Of a stretch of DNA of 64,000 nucleotides, positions 32,591 to 44,282 are shown one piece after another; the first letter of the stretch is position 1; each line of letters opens with the position of its first letter. Below the pieces are notes generated by a model. The model was given only the letters and a program-made list of their open reading frames with translations, ran no database searches and was not told the origin of the DNA. Position numbers and translations under genes: made by a program. This DNA is from Berberis thunbergii (Eukaryota; Streptophyta; Magnoliopsida; Ranunculales; Berberidaceae). The stretch covers positions 543,533 to 607,532 of the forward strand of contig QNQO01000674.1 of the NCBI GenBank assembly GCA_003290165.1, written 5' to 3'.

Positions 32591-33420
32591 AAGCACGCCT
32601 GCACTTTTTTATATACATATTATATTGCCATGTAAACCAATACACTGACATTTGCTGATCTTTTTGTTAGAAAAGTCTCCACTTTTGTATCTATGGATGG
32701 CTTCTAATTAAATGTCAATGTAAATATCCATTCCAGTAATTTGCATGGAAAATTTTGAATTTAATACCCATCTTGATTCTTATACATTCCACTGCAACCA
32801 ACATCAAAGGGAAAAATTTTAAAGATGAATTTTAACTGATAAAAGTAGATAAATAGACACCAACGTAGCGGACACTGCGAACATGAGGACAACATTCACA
32901 TGAGTTGCTGCAAATGGCTTTTCCATGTTCGCATGATCTGCTGCGACAAAGACCAAAACATACTCTGTAAAAAAAAGTTGAAATGTGGGTTTTTGACATT
33001 TTTTCAAAATTAAAAAATTTATATGGTTTTGCAAGAATGTTTAGAGGTAAAATTCACCTTCCAAACACATTTTTTTAATTATTAAAATAGAGAATCTTGC
33101 GAACAGGAGGCCCAGAATTGCATGAACCGTTGAGAATAGCCTTTCGCTGTTCGCATGATTCATTACGATAGGGTCCAAAATTGAGCCTGACACAAGTTTT
33201 GCATTTGCAATTTTTTTTTTTTTTTTGCATAACTCTTGTTTTGCAAGAATGATTTAGTTTCATATTCTCTCGAGCTGACTTTGTCTCCATTTATTTGGAT
33301 TTTTTAAAAACATTTTAATGCTAAGTAACTTCTTGCCAATACGAAAGCAAACATTTCATTTCATTAAAGCATAAACATAGTACATATGCATAACAAGCAA
33401 AAAAAGTACATAGGCATTCA
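32591..33420. other. MULE interior, non-coding, with diverged repeats
   Basis: The stretch between the transposase and the minus-strand ORFs. Two diverged copies of a ~230-bp unit lie at about 32870-33060 and 33100-33270, with GTTCGCATGATCTGCTGCGA / GTTCGCATGATTCATTACGA, then TGGTTTTGCAAGAATG/TGTTTTGCAAGAATG. More distant copies occur at 34200-34380, 34760-34930 and 34940-35110. No gene recognised. Confidence 0.45.
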
Positions 33421-33798
33421 CTAATCGGAGTCATGACCCTTGAAGTCATCATAGATGTCCATTGGGTCATCAAAGTCTCGACCATGGAAGTCGACATCAT
33501 CTTCCTCGTCGTGATCAAAGTCCATGTTGAGGTCTGAGCATGTGTCATTAAGACGCTCCATACGGTTTGAACGATCTTCTTCTTGAAAGTTTTCATCTTC
33601 ATTGGCGATCATTGAACCATAAAAAAGCTCTCCACTACCAATGGGAGCAACAGAGACAACCCAAATAGCACTTGCCTCAGCCAATTTATTAGGCACTGGA
33701 AGTGGAGTCCACTCTTCAATTAGCCCAAGCTCATGGGCAAACCGCATTGAGCCTAGTTCTTCCTCGGTTAGCCCTTCAACATCAAGATCATCATACAT
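33421..33798 (-). CDS. Acidic ORF in MULE, unrecognised
   Basis: A 125-codon frame from MYDDLDVEGLTEEELGSMRF to the acidic end FDDPMDIYDDFKGHDSD. It is strongly Asp/Glu-rich (DHDEEDDVDFHGRDFDDPMD). No domain recognised. It lies on the same strand as, and downstream of, the PMD gene inside the MULE. It could be a third MULE gene or the detached acidic tail of another protein; the composition is unlike random AT-rich DNA. Confidence 0.35.
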   Translation of the reverse strand: MYDDLDVEGLTEEELGSMRFAHELGLIEEWTPLPVPNKLAEASAIWVVSVAPIGSGELFYGSMIANEDENFQEEDRSNRMERLNDTCSDLNMDFDHDEEDDVDFHGRDFDDPMDIYDDFKGHDSD

Positions 33799-34402
33799 GT
33801 TATTGACAGACGAATGAGGAAGAGGAGGGTCGTCGTTGATAGACGGAGGAGAAAGAGGCGACTGGGCACGTCGTACCCAAGAGAAGGAGGCACATTGTTG
33901 GACATTTTGGTTTCAGAGAGTTTGAGAAAGATGAACTTTCATCTCACCAATTTATAGAGTGAAGATGAAGAGAAACGCCTCCATTTACTCCTTCCAAACA
34001 ACACCATCCACCAACCTTCACTGATTAGACATGACTCTTCACATCTCAACCGTTACCAATGCAAACCCCCTTACCGATTAGACTTGATGATATGTTGAAA
34101 ATCAGAGTGTAATGCATGGAGAAGACACATGTCTGACCAAATTATAAGAAAGCACCAATCTTGATGAAGGAAATGACTGTCAACAACATCTGTCGAGGTT
34201 CAAGCGAATGGGAGTTAACCCTTTGCATGAGCCACCGTGAAGGGAAAACTCCTACTTGCAGGAACCTCTGCGTTGGCTGAAAAAATGGACTCTGTCCCAA
34301 TTTTGAATGTTGGAGTAAAAGCATTTTTTTTTTAAATTCTAAATTTCTTTGGTTTTTAAATAAGGATTATAGGTAGAATCCACATTCCAAACATTAACTT
34401 TA

Positions 34403-34719
34403 GGCTGTGTTTGGTTGCATGGAATCCTATGCCATGGGAATCCATGAGGGGACCACTATATTTTAGGCTAAATTGATATATCACTCCACATCCACCATTT
34501 GGTTTTGTGATCAATGGTGGGAATGAAAGTCTCATGAACATGGGAATCACATGCCTTGGGGGGTAAGGAGTGAGATTCCCATGTTCATGGGACTTCCATT
34601 CCCACCATTGATCACAAAATCAAATGGTAAATGTGGAGTGATATATCAATTTAGCCTAAAATGTAGTGGTCCCCTCATTGATTCCCATGGCATAGGATTC
34701 CATGCAACCAAACACACCC
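34403..34719. mobile_element. Palindromic MITE (PIF/Harbinger-like), TTA flanks
   Basis: Left arm GGCTGTGTTTGGTTGCATGG and right arm CCATGCAACCAAACACACCC are the ends of two ~150-bp arms that are near-perfect reverse complements (left 34403-34550, right 34565-34719), with a ~15-bp centre. TTA precedes (34400-34402) and follows (34720-34722). A TTA duplication and GGNTGTGTTTGG-type ends fit Tourist/Harbinger MITEs. A transcript would be a long hairpin. It lies in the MULE between the acidic ORF and the PMD gene. Confidence 0.85.
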
Positions 34720-35289
34720 TTAGATTCCACCATTTATAAATTGTCGAGTATAAGATTTATACTCGCATGAGCCGCTGTGACCCAATACATCAGCTTGGCA
34801 CAAACCGCTGCGATGAGGTCCAAATCTTGATTCTATCCCATTTTTGAAATTTTGAGTGTTCTAAACTTTTTTAAAATTTTTGAAATTTCTATGGTTTTAC
34901 AACAATGTTTATAGGGAGATTCCACAATCCAAATATGTGTTTGAGATTCACATTCTCAAGGTTCATGCGAACATGTGGTCTTCATTCACATGATCTCTGT
35001 GAACACAAATTTCTCGTTCGTAGGAACCTCTCTATTTGGGTGCAAAAACTGACTATCATAAAAAAGGGTTCTGATTTTTCATAAAAATTGTTGTATTTCC
35101 TGTTTGCATCCAAATATGTTAGTGATTTTTCATAAATTTTGTATCTGAAAGTAATTTCTTAATTTGAAACATAAAAATGGCATAATAAACTTGATGTCAT
35201 TCAACAGAAGATTCAATAGTTTACATTACATTAGAAGATTAAAAACTTCAACAATTTACATTTGATACTACATCAGAATTTCGAATTGG

Positions 35290-37062
35290 TCATGCCTCTT
35301 GTTGGCCATGACTCTTCTTGGTTCTTCGGTTATGACCCTTATTTGTTCTAAGCTCACTTGATCCACCACCAACTTCACAATTGTCGGGATCTGCATCTAC
35401 ATCGTCGAAGGTCACAGGCACAAACATTTCATGCAGCAAGTCACGTACTTTGTTTTGCCTTGACAGCAACAAGACCTTATCAACATTCCCACCTTCATTA
35501 ATAGAGGCATCAAGCAACTTAAGAGCCTCATCAACTGCCTTGTTCTATAATAAAACATTTGATGTTAGTAAAAACCAAAAAAAAAAAAAATCAAGTCAAA
35601 TACTTTGCAAATTTTTTTAAAGCAAAGTTATATTACCCTATTGTGAGATAGAAACATTTGTCTTCTTTGGGGACGAGTTCATCTATTCTTCATTGGTTTG
35701 ACAAAAGGATGACTAATGACATCAAACCACTCCAAATAGTTGCCGCTGCAATCCCATGGAAGCTTCACTGGTTGACTTCAATTGTCAGTTGACAAGAGAT
35801 GATTCTGCCAACAGTTAACGAATGACGACAATATCTCGTGCTTGATTGAGTAGTTCTTGTCAATTCTACCTATATTCTTCACTTTCGCTTGAATAAGTGG
35901 GTTTGGAATGACCTGTACATTTCCCATTTGTCTCATCACTCTATCATAGTAATATGGTTCTTCAATGTCCAAGCATAACAAACAACCATGAAACCATGTG
36001 ATGCTATGAAGGGGTGTATTTTGCTTGAATTTCATATAAGGGTCTCAAATTACCTAACCATACAAACATGAAACTTAATAAAATTGTCCAATGAAAAATC
36101 ATAACAATTAATGAGAAAGACAATGAGATCAATATTTTACTTAATGACGCAATTTTACCTCTTCAGGTGACAGGTCGTCGAGATGCTCCCTAAGAGTGAT
36201 GATGTCTTCATTCACAACACCCTACACGTTGGGGGCATTCCCACTTCGCCATGGTAGGAAGATTATAACCCGACGAAATACTCGCGTTGCAAAGCTTGAA
36301 ATGATTGTATATCCAACCTTACAAACAAGATAAAAACAAAAATATTAATTCAAAAGTCATAAACAATTAAAGGGAAATTAGCTAAATAACCAAGTGTAAA
36401 CACACCTTCCAAAGCGACAAATATCCAAATATTTGCTTGGTACCAACTTTGCTACACACCCCAATTGACGATACAAGAATGCCAAAGTTCATACTCCTAA
36501 GCAAAATTTTCAATATCGTCCACCTTCATCAGCAACTTCAAATATTCAGTTCGAACCTTGGATCCAAGCTTATCGGCAAAGATAGTCATGCCCAGGAGAA
36601 ATAACAAGTAACCCCTACCAACTTGTTGTTTCATTTGAAGAGAATCAAGTGCTTTCTCTTTTTTCATAACAATTGTCCTTAACAAACATCATCTCAACAA
36701 AACTAAGATTCTTGTGGACATGCTTCAGTCTTTTGAATGCCCAGCCCATTAAACAACAATTTCACACATTCCTCCACCTTCATTTGAGCTTTTTCACAGT
36801 AAGCGGCTTACCAACGATCGACAACTTAGTTATACAATAGACGGCATCGAGGGTGATGGTCATCTCTCCAAATGGGAGGTGAAAGGTGTTGGTCTCAGGT
36901 TGCCAACACTCCACGAAAGCATGAATCGTCACCTTATCGACATGATCTTTACAATAAGAGATCAAGGGACGAAGACCACTATTATACACCATTTTGCCTC
37001 ACTTCATTTGGCTCATGTCTCAACTACCAAACTAAAAAAAAATTTAATGATGCCAACATCTC
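35290..37062 (-). pseudogene. Plant mobile domain (PMD/MAIN-like) protein gene carried by the MULE
   Basis: Minus-strand segments in protein order match the PMD (aminotransferase-like) domain. About 36992: VYNSGLRPLISYCKD, VTIHAFVECWQPETNTFHLP, FGEMTITLDAVYC. About 36620: GYLLFLLGMTIFADKLGSKV and RTEYLKLL. About 36430: a frame-shifted GTKQIFGYLSLWK. About 36200: LREHLDDLSPEEV. About 35960: YYYDRVMRQMGNVQVIPNP and WFDVISHPFVK. A final exon (35290-35517) has no domain. Family members are nuclear silencing/cell-division factors (MAIN, MAIL1) or transposon-borne relatives; this one is transposon-borne. Frameshifts and missing Trp positions suggest decay. The gypsy insertion at 37118 lies just upstream, so an N-terminal exon may be displaced to about 48215-48415. 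Confidence 0.8.
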
Positions 37063-37117
37063 AATTAACCTTGTTCTTAAATAACAAAAAACTAAATCAA
37101 TGTCCAAATAATAGTGA

Positions 37118-37814
37118 TGATACATCAAACCGTCATTTGATCAGCACCGTACGTGTGTCATGATAATCTCCAACAAAGCAAAGCAGACCTTGTTGCATGC
37201 CCAATCTAGCAAGGCCCAGACAACATTAAGCCCAATATTGGTAGACTGCATAATGTTGGACCCGAATTGTAGTGCCTTAATAAGCCCATGCATCACGCGA
37301 TCAAGCCCAATACTCGTATGCCTTGAATGGAAATAGTGAGCCCTGATAAGGCAAGTATATGAAGGATCGACCCAAGACAGGCATGCCAGTAATACATCGG
37401 TTCCGACTAGGAAACAAATACTAGAGTATAAGTCGGGCAAGAAAACTTCCTTGCATGGACAACACTCAGACATGGAAACTTCTCCCGCAGATCTAGGAGC
37501 ACAAGTCGTGTAGGGAAACTACCCTACATGGACAAGTCTCAACTAGGAAAAGATCTCCAGCAAGATCTCTATCTCTAAACTAGCTACCGAAGGCCTAGCC
37601 GAACAATGACTCACACTATAAAAGGGAGATAAGGTTGATGAACTAAAGTACGCTATAGAAACCCAATTGATAGCTTTAAGCCTCTCCTAAGCCTTATCTA
37701 ACTTAAGCATCAAAGTGCCATCGGCCGCCACACAGTGGTCTTTGGCTCATCAAGTGTGCTACTTGTGCAGGTCTAGGTAAAGGCAAGGAATGAGAGCAAG
37801 AATCGACAACATCA
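37118..37814 (+). repeat. Tat element 1 5' LTR
   Basis: From TGATACATCAAACCGTC to ATCGACAACATCA (697 bp). It shares its layout with the LTRs at 28301 and 56309, including GTGTCATGATAAT, GGCAAGTATATGAAGGATCG, GGAAACAAATACTAGAGTAT, GGGAAACTACCCTACATGGA and GCCATCGGCCGCCACACAGT. It is followed by GTTGGGGAATGACAAAG, corresponding to the TTTGGCNCCGT-type primer region of Tat elements. A weak TATA-like CTATAAAAGGG is at 37616-37626. Confidence 0.75.
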
Positions 37815-37876
37815 GTTGGGGAATGACAAAGTTCCTCATAAAAAAAAATAGTGCCACCTTTCCTAGAGAACTAAAA

Positions 37877-39660
37877 TGACGGTGACAACAAGGTCTTACA
37901 ACAATGGAGATGTTGCGGAACCCTCGAATGCTCGAACCAGCAGAGTATCGCTTGCTTTGGCGCCACCATCACCGCAGGAGGAATCCTTTCAGATCCCTGC
38001 ACCAGTGGCAGCCACGGCGGACCCATGGGTAGATCTACTGTCAACCCAGTTGCAGCAAATCACATAAGCGCTGGAGGAACTCAAACAGTGGAATCCTCTA
38101 TCCGCAAAAGGAGACCGCGAGCAGTGAAGAACCCAGTCTCCCGAGAGCTCCAGAGAACATGTTCAGAAGAGTCGCGCTGCCCAAGTAGCTTCTCAATTGA
38201 CTAGAGGTGGAGGAGCGGCCAATAGAGACCCAGCGTCCAGAGCTGACAGGTACGTCTCACACAACCCCATCCAGAACGGGGCCACAAACCTAAACGTACC
38301 GTTTAATCTCACAGTCCCTCAGTTCATGGATCATGACGAACCGTTGCTAAAGAAGTACACACCATCAAAGCTGGAGTTTTATGACGGGACAAGAGACTGG
38401 TTCGATCACTTGCGCCACTTCCAACACATTATGACACTCAAGGAAAGCTTCGATGCGATAATGTGTCGATTATTCCGTGCCAGCTTGAAAACTTCAGCGC
38501 TGACCTGGTTCCATAGCCTCCCTCTGAGGTCTATCGATTCATTCTGGACACTGGAGACGACGTTCCTCACACGCTTCGTGGGCAGCCAACGAATCAGGAA
38601 GGGCCCACATTATCTCCCAGTGTTCTAAAAATCGGCCTAGGTGGCGGTAGAAGGTAGAAAACCGCCCAAATTAATGGCTGGGCGGGTTCTGGGCAGTCTG
38701 GAAGGGGTCTAGGCGGTCTGGGTATCTTTTTTTTTTTTAATAAGGCTGATTGTGTTCTTATTTTATTTTTCTTTCCTCTTTTTTTAGAAATAAACTATTT
38801 TATTGTTTTTTATTCAGTATATGTATAATTGTAGAAAATGATGATTACTTAATGAAATTCTCAAAGGATCTACTGGTACCAATTTTACTAATGTAGATTT
38901 TATCAAACATGACTGAGGTTATTCATGCAATTTGAAGAAAAATAAAAGAGTAGGTTTGGATATTTGTCCACAAATTCAATTTTATATAAAGTACCCATCA
39001 TGACCAACTTCAATCATTTGAGTTTTAATAAATTTTGTTCATGATTGTTAATTTTTCATGTTTTTAAATTTTGCATATGTATATTGGCATTAAATTGGAT
39101 GTAATTAAAAATATATTATGCTTAACTTTTGTAAATTATTAAAGTTATAATACAAAACCTAAGACCGCCTAGGCACCTGCTCGCCGCCCGCCCAGCGCCT
39201 AGCGCTTTTTAGAACACTGTTATCTCCTAACCCTAAAGCAAAAACAGAACGAGACATTGAGGGAGTACGTCACTCCTTTCAACAATGAGTCGATCCTCAT
39301 CGATGGCTGTAGTGATGACACTGCCATCACAGCTTTCACTTCAGGCATGAAAAGATGCAAGTTCTATGACTTCCTTTCTCTGGACCCCCAACCAATATGG
39401 AAAACCTGCTGACGGATGCCCAGAGATATATCACTCTAGACTAGATGCAAGCCACCAAGAAGGAAGCAGAGTCAAAGAAGAAACCCTCTGTCCCCGCTCT
39501 ACGTGAAAACAACAAACATTGCACCTACCAGAAGGAAGACAAACACGATACTGAGGATTACAGAAACCTCAAAGAAGAAATCGAATACTGGATCAGGATA
39601 GGCAAACTCAAGGAGTTCCTAAGCTCAGACAAGAGGAAGGGCCGAGCAAAGGAAAGAACA
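37877..39660 (+). pseudogene. Tat element 1 gag (split by hAT MITE)
   Basis: Starts MTVTTRSYNNGDVAEPSN at 37877. Gag hallmarks: KLEFYDGTRDWFDHLRHFQ (about 38370), TSALTWFHSLPLRSIDSFW, and FLTRFVGSQRIRKGPHYL up to the insertion at 38618. It resumes at 39220 with the QKQNETLREYVTPFN region and DDTAITAFTSGMKRCKFYDF. A later part has YCTYQKEDKHDTEDYRNLKEE-like zinc-knuckle-region sequence at 39510-39590. Several stop codons and at least one frameshift are present. Confidence 0.75.
38618..39219 (+). mobile_element. hAT-type MITE, family A copy 1 (CAGTGTTCTAAAAA ends)
   Basis: Begins CAGTGTTCTAAAAATCGGCC, ends CTTTTTAGAACACTG, and is flanked on both sides by TTATCTCC (38610-38617 and 39220-39227), a perfect 8-bp duplication. 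The subterminal parts are GC-rich (CCTAGGCGGC-type words) and the middle is AT-rich and non-coding. Its excision in silico restores the gag frame. A second, inverted copy is at 46177-46773. Confidence 0.9.
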
Positions 39661-39839
39661 GACACTATCAAGGATATTGAATCAAAGCTCCTAGCATCCT
39701 TTACAACCTCCACGCGGTCGGTCCCGAAGGAAAACAATCTAATAGGTCCTGCAAGAGGACGCTGGCCGAAATGTAGACACCATCTCAATTTGAGGACTGA
39801 CGGGTACAACATGCACGATTTCACAGCCCAATCCCACCA

Positions 39840-40490
39840 CTGACGTTAACGAAAAGGGATTTCCAAGGGGTACATTCTCCTCACAATGACGCGTTGGTCA
39901 TCTTCGTCCTCATCGCTAAGAGAGAGATAAAGAGGGCCTTGGTGAATATGAAAAGCTCACTCAATGTTCCATTTATCAGCGCATTCCGCAACATGCAACT
40001 ACAAGATAAAGAATTAACCCCCGCCACCCACCCCATGGTTTGATTCAGTGGAGAGAAGTGTTTCCCCATCAGGAAGATCAATCTAATGGTGGAGGAAGGA
40101 GAGCCGCAATTGCAGAAGTACCTTGTCCAAGAATTTATGGTGGTTGACGCTCCGTCGACCTACAACATTATTCTGGGAAGGTCATGGCTTTATCATATGG
40201 AGACAATAGTTTCCACTTTTCACCAATGCATAAAATATACAGCCAACCAGGCCCAAGGAATTATCCGAGGAGATCAACCCGTAGCAAGAGACTGACATTA
40301 TGCAGCCAAGAAACAGTTGAATAGTTGCCAATTACAGCTTGGGCCCGCAGAACAAACACGTCAAGCACCAGGCCTAGACAAAATGGGAGAATCACTCTAC
40401 GAGGTCGAAGGAGCACCGACAACCAAAGTGCAGCTATACAGAAAGCCAAAATACTGAGCTGGCAGCACAATCTAGGCAAATAAAGAGCTA
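39840..40490 (+). pseudogene. Tat element 1 aspartic protease region
   Basis: Contains DFQGVHSPHNDALVI (about 39860) and RALVNMKSSLNVP at about 39932. The active-site Asp expected in the L-V-D-x-G-S-S motif is replaced by Asn, and the following residues are also altered. FMVVDAPSTYNIILGRSWLY follows at 40135-40195, a strongly conserved Tat protease/linker segment. It ends with a linker rich in Gln and Pro up to about 40460. After this point no reverse transcriptase follows. Confidence 0.8.
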
Positions 40491-42149
40491 AGTAATGATA
40501 CTTCAGTAAATGGGCACGTACTCCAAAAGCTAGTAATTAGCAAGGAATTTCCCGCCAAAATGCAGTCCACTATTTAGTAACTTCGCTAAGTTTGGTAAAA
40601 TAAGACATTTCGCTAGAGGGACTATGCAATCCAAGCCAGGACCATGTGCGCCTCTTTCAGAGACGGGTTAGCTTAGCCCCCGCTACGAGTTACATTATTT
40701 TGTTATTTTGATTTCGTTTTTTGTTTTTTATTTCAGTTTAGAAGAATTGTTCGTACTAGAAACATTCCAAAAATAAAACAGATTTTATTGATCACAATGA
40801 AAGTTATTACAAAGCTTGTCGACCAACTAGTACATAAGTTTATATACTACAAGTATATAAGTTCAATGGAAATATCTATCCACTAAAACAAGTGTAAGAA
40901 TTCTGCTCTGCCAATCTACCTCTAGAAGAAAAGGTGGTGAAAGTAGAGTGTCTGAAAAAATTGTTGAAAGAGCGCACTCAATTCATTGCTCCATCAAATC
41001 ACCTTACAAGGGCGATTTGAAGGTAGCAAGTAAAGTATTTGAATAAGGCTACAAGTGCTCCCTCAATTCTTTGCTCTGCCAATTTGCCCCGTGAAAAGGA
41101 ACAAATATGAGCAACAGATAGCAGATGAAAGTATCCCTAAGCAGCGAGATTGTCAAGGTCTCACAATGCTACCAAATGGGGACGCTTCTGAAATGTGTAA
41201 TGCCAGAGGTGACGCAGAGATACCACCCAAGGAATGAAAGTCACATCCACCAATGCTCCAATCAACCATAAACTAGTTGTAGGGACCCCCCCCCAACAAC
41301 AGTGATGGATGAGAGGTCGTGGGAGCACCGGAAGATGGAAGACAAACCTGACCTCCGAAGGAAAGCCCGTAAGTCTTCTTCGCAATGTAAGAAGATATTA
41401 CAAGATCTCATGGGATCAATCAGATGCTCACCCAGATCAGGTGGCATTGCATAATAGCAAGTCTTATTAAAACTCATCACTGCAAATGTCAGAGCATTCA
41501 AAGACTCCAGCGAGGAAGATCTTTCTTCAGCCTTTGAAAAACCCAAAAACATATTCTTCGGTAAGATGCATTTGATTAACATGCTCTACTATTCTCATTG
41601 CAGTGCTTGAATGAAGAACGATCAACCTATATATAAGCATGATAGTTTACAAAGCAACGTCAGCCAATACTTACTTTAGCATTAAATGTCATACGGGAAA
41701 TCGAGAAACGATGGTTCCAATTGCAAATGCACGAGTCCATATACTTCGAATTAATGACCATGCACGTAGCCCCATTAATTGGGGGAGTAACCGATACTGA
41801 ACCGTCTCTCAATATTCATCGTATATCTGGGATGTTGATCTACAAAGATTTTTTCTAATTGATCCCCTCAACTAATGGGCCCAAGCTTATGGCATGCCAG
41901 ATCTGGCTCAACACATGAAAGGGTACAAACTACAAAGGCCTTGAGCGCCCATGGAAAAAGGAGTGGTCTTACGGAGTATTATCAGTGAATCCAAAACATC
42001 AACCCTATTGTTATTCTGCAGCTGCTCATTAAAGTTGGTCAGCCTATTATTAGTCCGATCAATCGATCCGACTTTGGAATCAGACCGTCAAGTGAACTAA
42101 GTAAGTCCAAACACCCAAGTCATACTTACCCGCCTAAAATCATATTCTG
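40491..42149. other. Tat element 1 spacer in place of pol
   Basis: No reverse transcriptase, RNase H or integrase motif on either strand. Minus-strand frames such as 41262-41582 (MLIKCILPKNMFLGFSKAEE) have no recognised domain. Small repeats (CCAATTTGCCC/CCAATCTACC; TGCTCTGCCAA) occur around 40900-41090. It may be an additional non-coding module of non-autonomous members of this family. Confidence 0.4.
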
Positions 42150-43030
42150 ACTAAAGCTATGTCAGCTCCGACTGATTACAATAGCCTCTGGTCAGCTCTA
42201 ACACCTAGTCCGCCAAAAGCGAAAGACGATGGGTTAAAAAGTCGGAGCTTAGTCAACATTTTAACACCTGACTACGATGGCTTGCCAGGGACCATTGTGC
42301 AACTATAGATAATGGTTGCCGAACCTAATGAAGGCTTAGTCGGTTTTGACCTATGACGATAGCTTCTGGTACGCTCTAACGCCCAGTCCGTTAAATGTGT
42401 GTCAACAGTTTAGAGAGTGGCAGCTTAGTCAACACTCTGATGCCTGATCGAGATGGCTTGCCAGGGATCATTGTCCAAACATAGGCAATAGCGATCGAAC
42501 TCAACCAAAACTTAGTCGGTGACAACCGATGACGATGGCTTTTGGTCTACTCGAAGCCTAATCCACTAATAATAGATTCTGATGGCTTAGAAAGTGCGAG
42601 TGTAGTCAGTGCTCTCGACGTCTAATTAAGATGGCTTGCCAGGGATCACCACTCATACGCAGATGGTGAACGTTGAACCCTGACCAAAGCTTAGTCAGTG
42701 GCTGCTGATGACGATGCCTTCGGTATGCTCAAAGCCTAATTCGCTGCACACGGATTTCGGCAGCCTAGAAAGTGGGAGCTTAGTCAGCACGACGATGCCT
42801 AACCGCAACGACTTGCCAGGGATCATTGGCCAACTACAGACAATGATTGTTGAACCCTACCAAAGTTTAGTCAGAACGACTGACGATTATAATTTTTGAC
42901 TCATTCCAATTCCTAGTCCGCTAAGAGCAAATTAAGATGGGCTGGAAAATGGGAGTCTAGTTAGTGCCCTTGACGCCTGATCAAAATGACTAGTCAGTGA
43001 CCAGCATGGTCTCCGAACGTGACACCGATT
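42150..43030 (+). repeat. ~180-bp tandem repeats in Tat element 1
   Basis: Five diverged units start near 42166, 42352, 42527, 42706 and 42884, spaced about 175-186 bp. Each has a GACTGATGACGATGGCTTCT / GGTCCGCTCTAACGCCTAGT head, a GTTAGAAAGTGGGAGCTTAG middle and an ACGATGGCTTGCCAGGGATC / ATTGTCCAAC / CAAAGCTTAGTCAG tail. The same unit forms the array at 62640-63370 in element 2, so it is a family feature. Confidence 0.85.
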
Positions 43031-43044
43031 TAATTAGTTATAAT

Positions 43045-44274
43045 TAGGGCTGGGCAAGTACGGGTAACCGGCCCAAAAGCTAAAAATCAAAAACAGTCTC
43101 GAACAATTCAGGCCCGTGTTTATGAGACCCGAAATCGGACCGAGTTGACCGGGTAACTGAGGTCCCAGTTAACCGAATTACGGGCCGGTTTCGGTCCTAA
43201 GAGCAACATTCAGACAATAATTGAAACCCAAATCCTTCTACAGTAACCCACATACATACAGTAAAAAAAAAATACTTTTACAGTATAAAAATTATATAAC
43301 AAAATTACAAAAAAAACCATACAACAAATTACAAAAAAAAAAATTCGGTCTATAACTTAGATCTGGAAGAAGAAGGCGGAGATATCTGATCAAGATCTGA
43401 AAGGCACCTGATTTGTTCGATCTGAGATCTGGAAGAAAAAGGTGGAGATCTCTGATCAAGATATGATCGAAGATATGAGATCATATCTGATCAAGATCTG
43501 ATCAAAGATCTGAGAAGATCTCGTTCGATTTGAGAAGATCTGAGAGGCACCTGATTTGTTCGATCTGAGATCTGGAAGAAGAAGGCGGAGATCTTTGATC
43601 AAGATCTGAGATCAGATCTGATCGAAGATCTGAGATCTGATCAAAGATCTCGTTTGATTTGAAAAGATCTGAAAGGCACCTGATTCGTTCGATTTGAGAG
43701 GCACCTGATTCGGTTGATCTCGTTCGATCTGAGGTCTTCTTCTTCTTCTGTCTCTGGTCTGCTTCTTCTCTACTCAGACTGAAAGACTTGGATTAGAGTC
43801 GGGGCGTCCAGTGAGGCGTTCTTCTTCTTCTTCTTCTTCTGTCTCTGGTCTGCTTCTTCTTCTTCTGTCTCTGGTCGATCTCGTTCCTAAACACTGAAGG
43901 CGTTCTCTGCGAAGGTTTTCCATTTCACCATAGCTTCAGAGTTTGTTGATATGTTTGTGGGAGTCGGGGCGTCCAGTGAGGGACTTGTTTGAGAAGGCCA
44001 AGTAGAAGGCGCCTTGCATTGTGTTTATTGATGAAATTGATAAGAAGACTGAGGAAGTGAAGAAAACAGGGGAGAGGACCTTTTGAGGTTTTTTATTCAT
44101 ATCGGGTCGGGCCGGTTATCCGACGGGCTTCAGAATTGGAAACCGAGGCCCGGACCAGAAACTTTGGGCCGGGTCTGGCTTTTACAACCAAAATTTTTTT
44201 AATTAATTAAAACCGACGCGATCGGTCCAGTTGTCGGTTCGGTCCGGGTTTTTGGTCCTAAATGCCCACCCCTA
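43045..44274 (-). mobile_element. hAT-type element, family B copy (TAGGGCTGGGCAAG / CCCACCCCTA ends)
   Basis: Starts TAGGGCTGGGCAAGTACGGG, ends AATGCCCACCCCTA, and is flanked by GTTATAAT (43037-43044) and GTTATAAC (44275-44282), 7 of 8 bases. It is the reverse orientation of the element at 57645-59065 (which ends GTACTTGCCCAGCCCTA). The interior has GATCTGAGATC-type short repeats (43360-43720) and TTCTTC runs. A stretch near 43970-44070 reads as coding-like AFCIVFIDEID on the plus strand, resembling an AAA-ATPase Walker B (FIDEID), possibly captured. Confidence 0.85.
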
Positions 44275-44282
44275 GTTATAAC

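Noticed and set aside
34356..34739. Two similar ORFs on opposite strands (34356-34550 and 34551-34739)
   Set aside because: They are the two arms of the palindromic MITE, not genes.
42150..43030. CRISPR-like regular repeats
   Set aside because: Units are ~180 bp, diverged and contiguous without unique spacers, in a plant retrotransposon.
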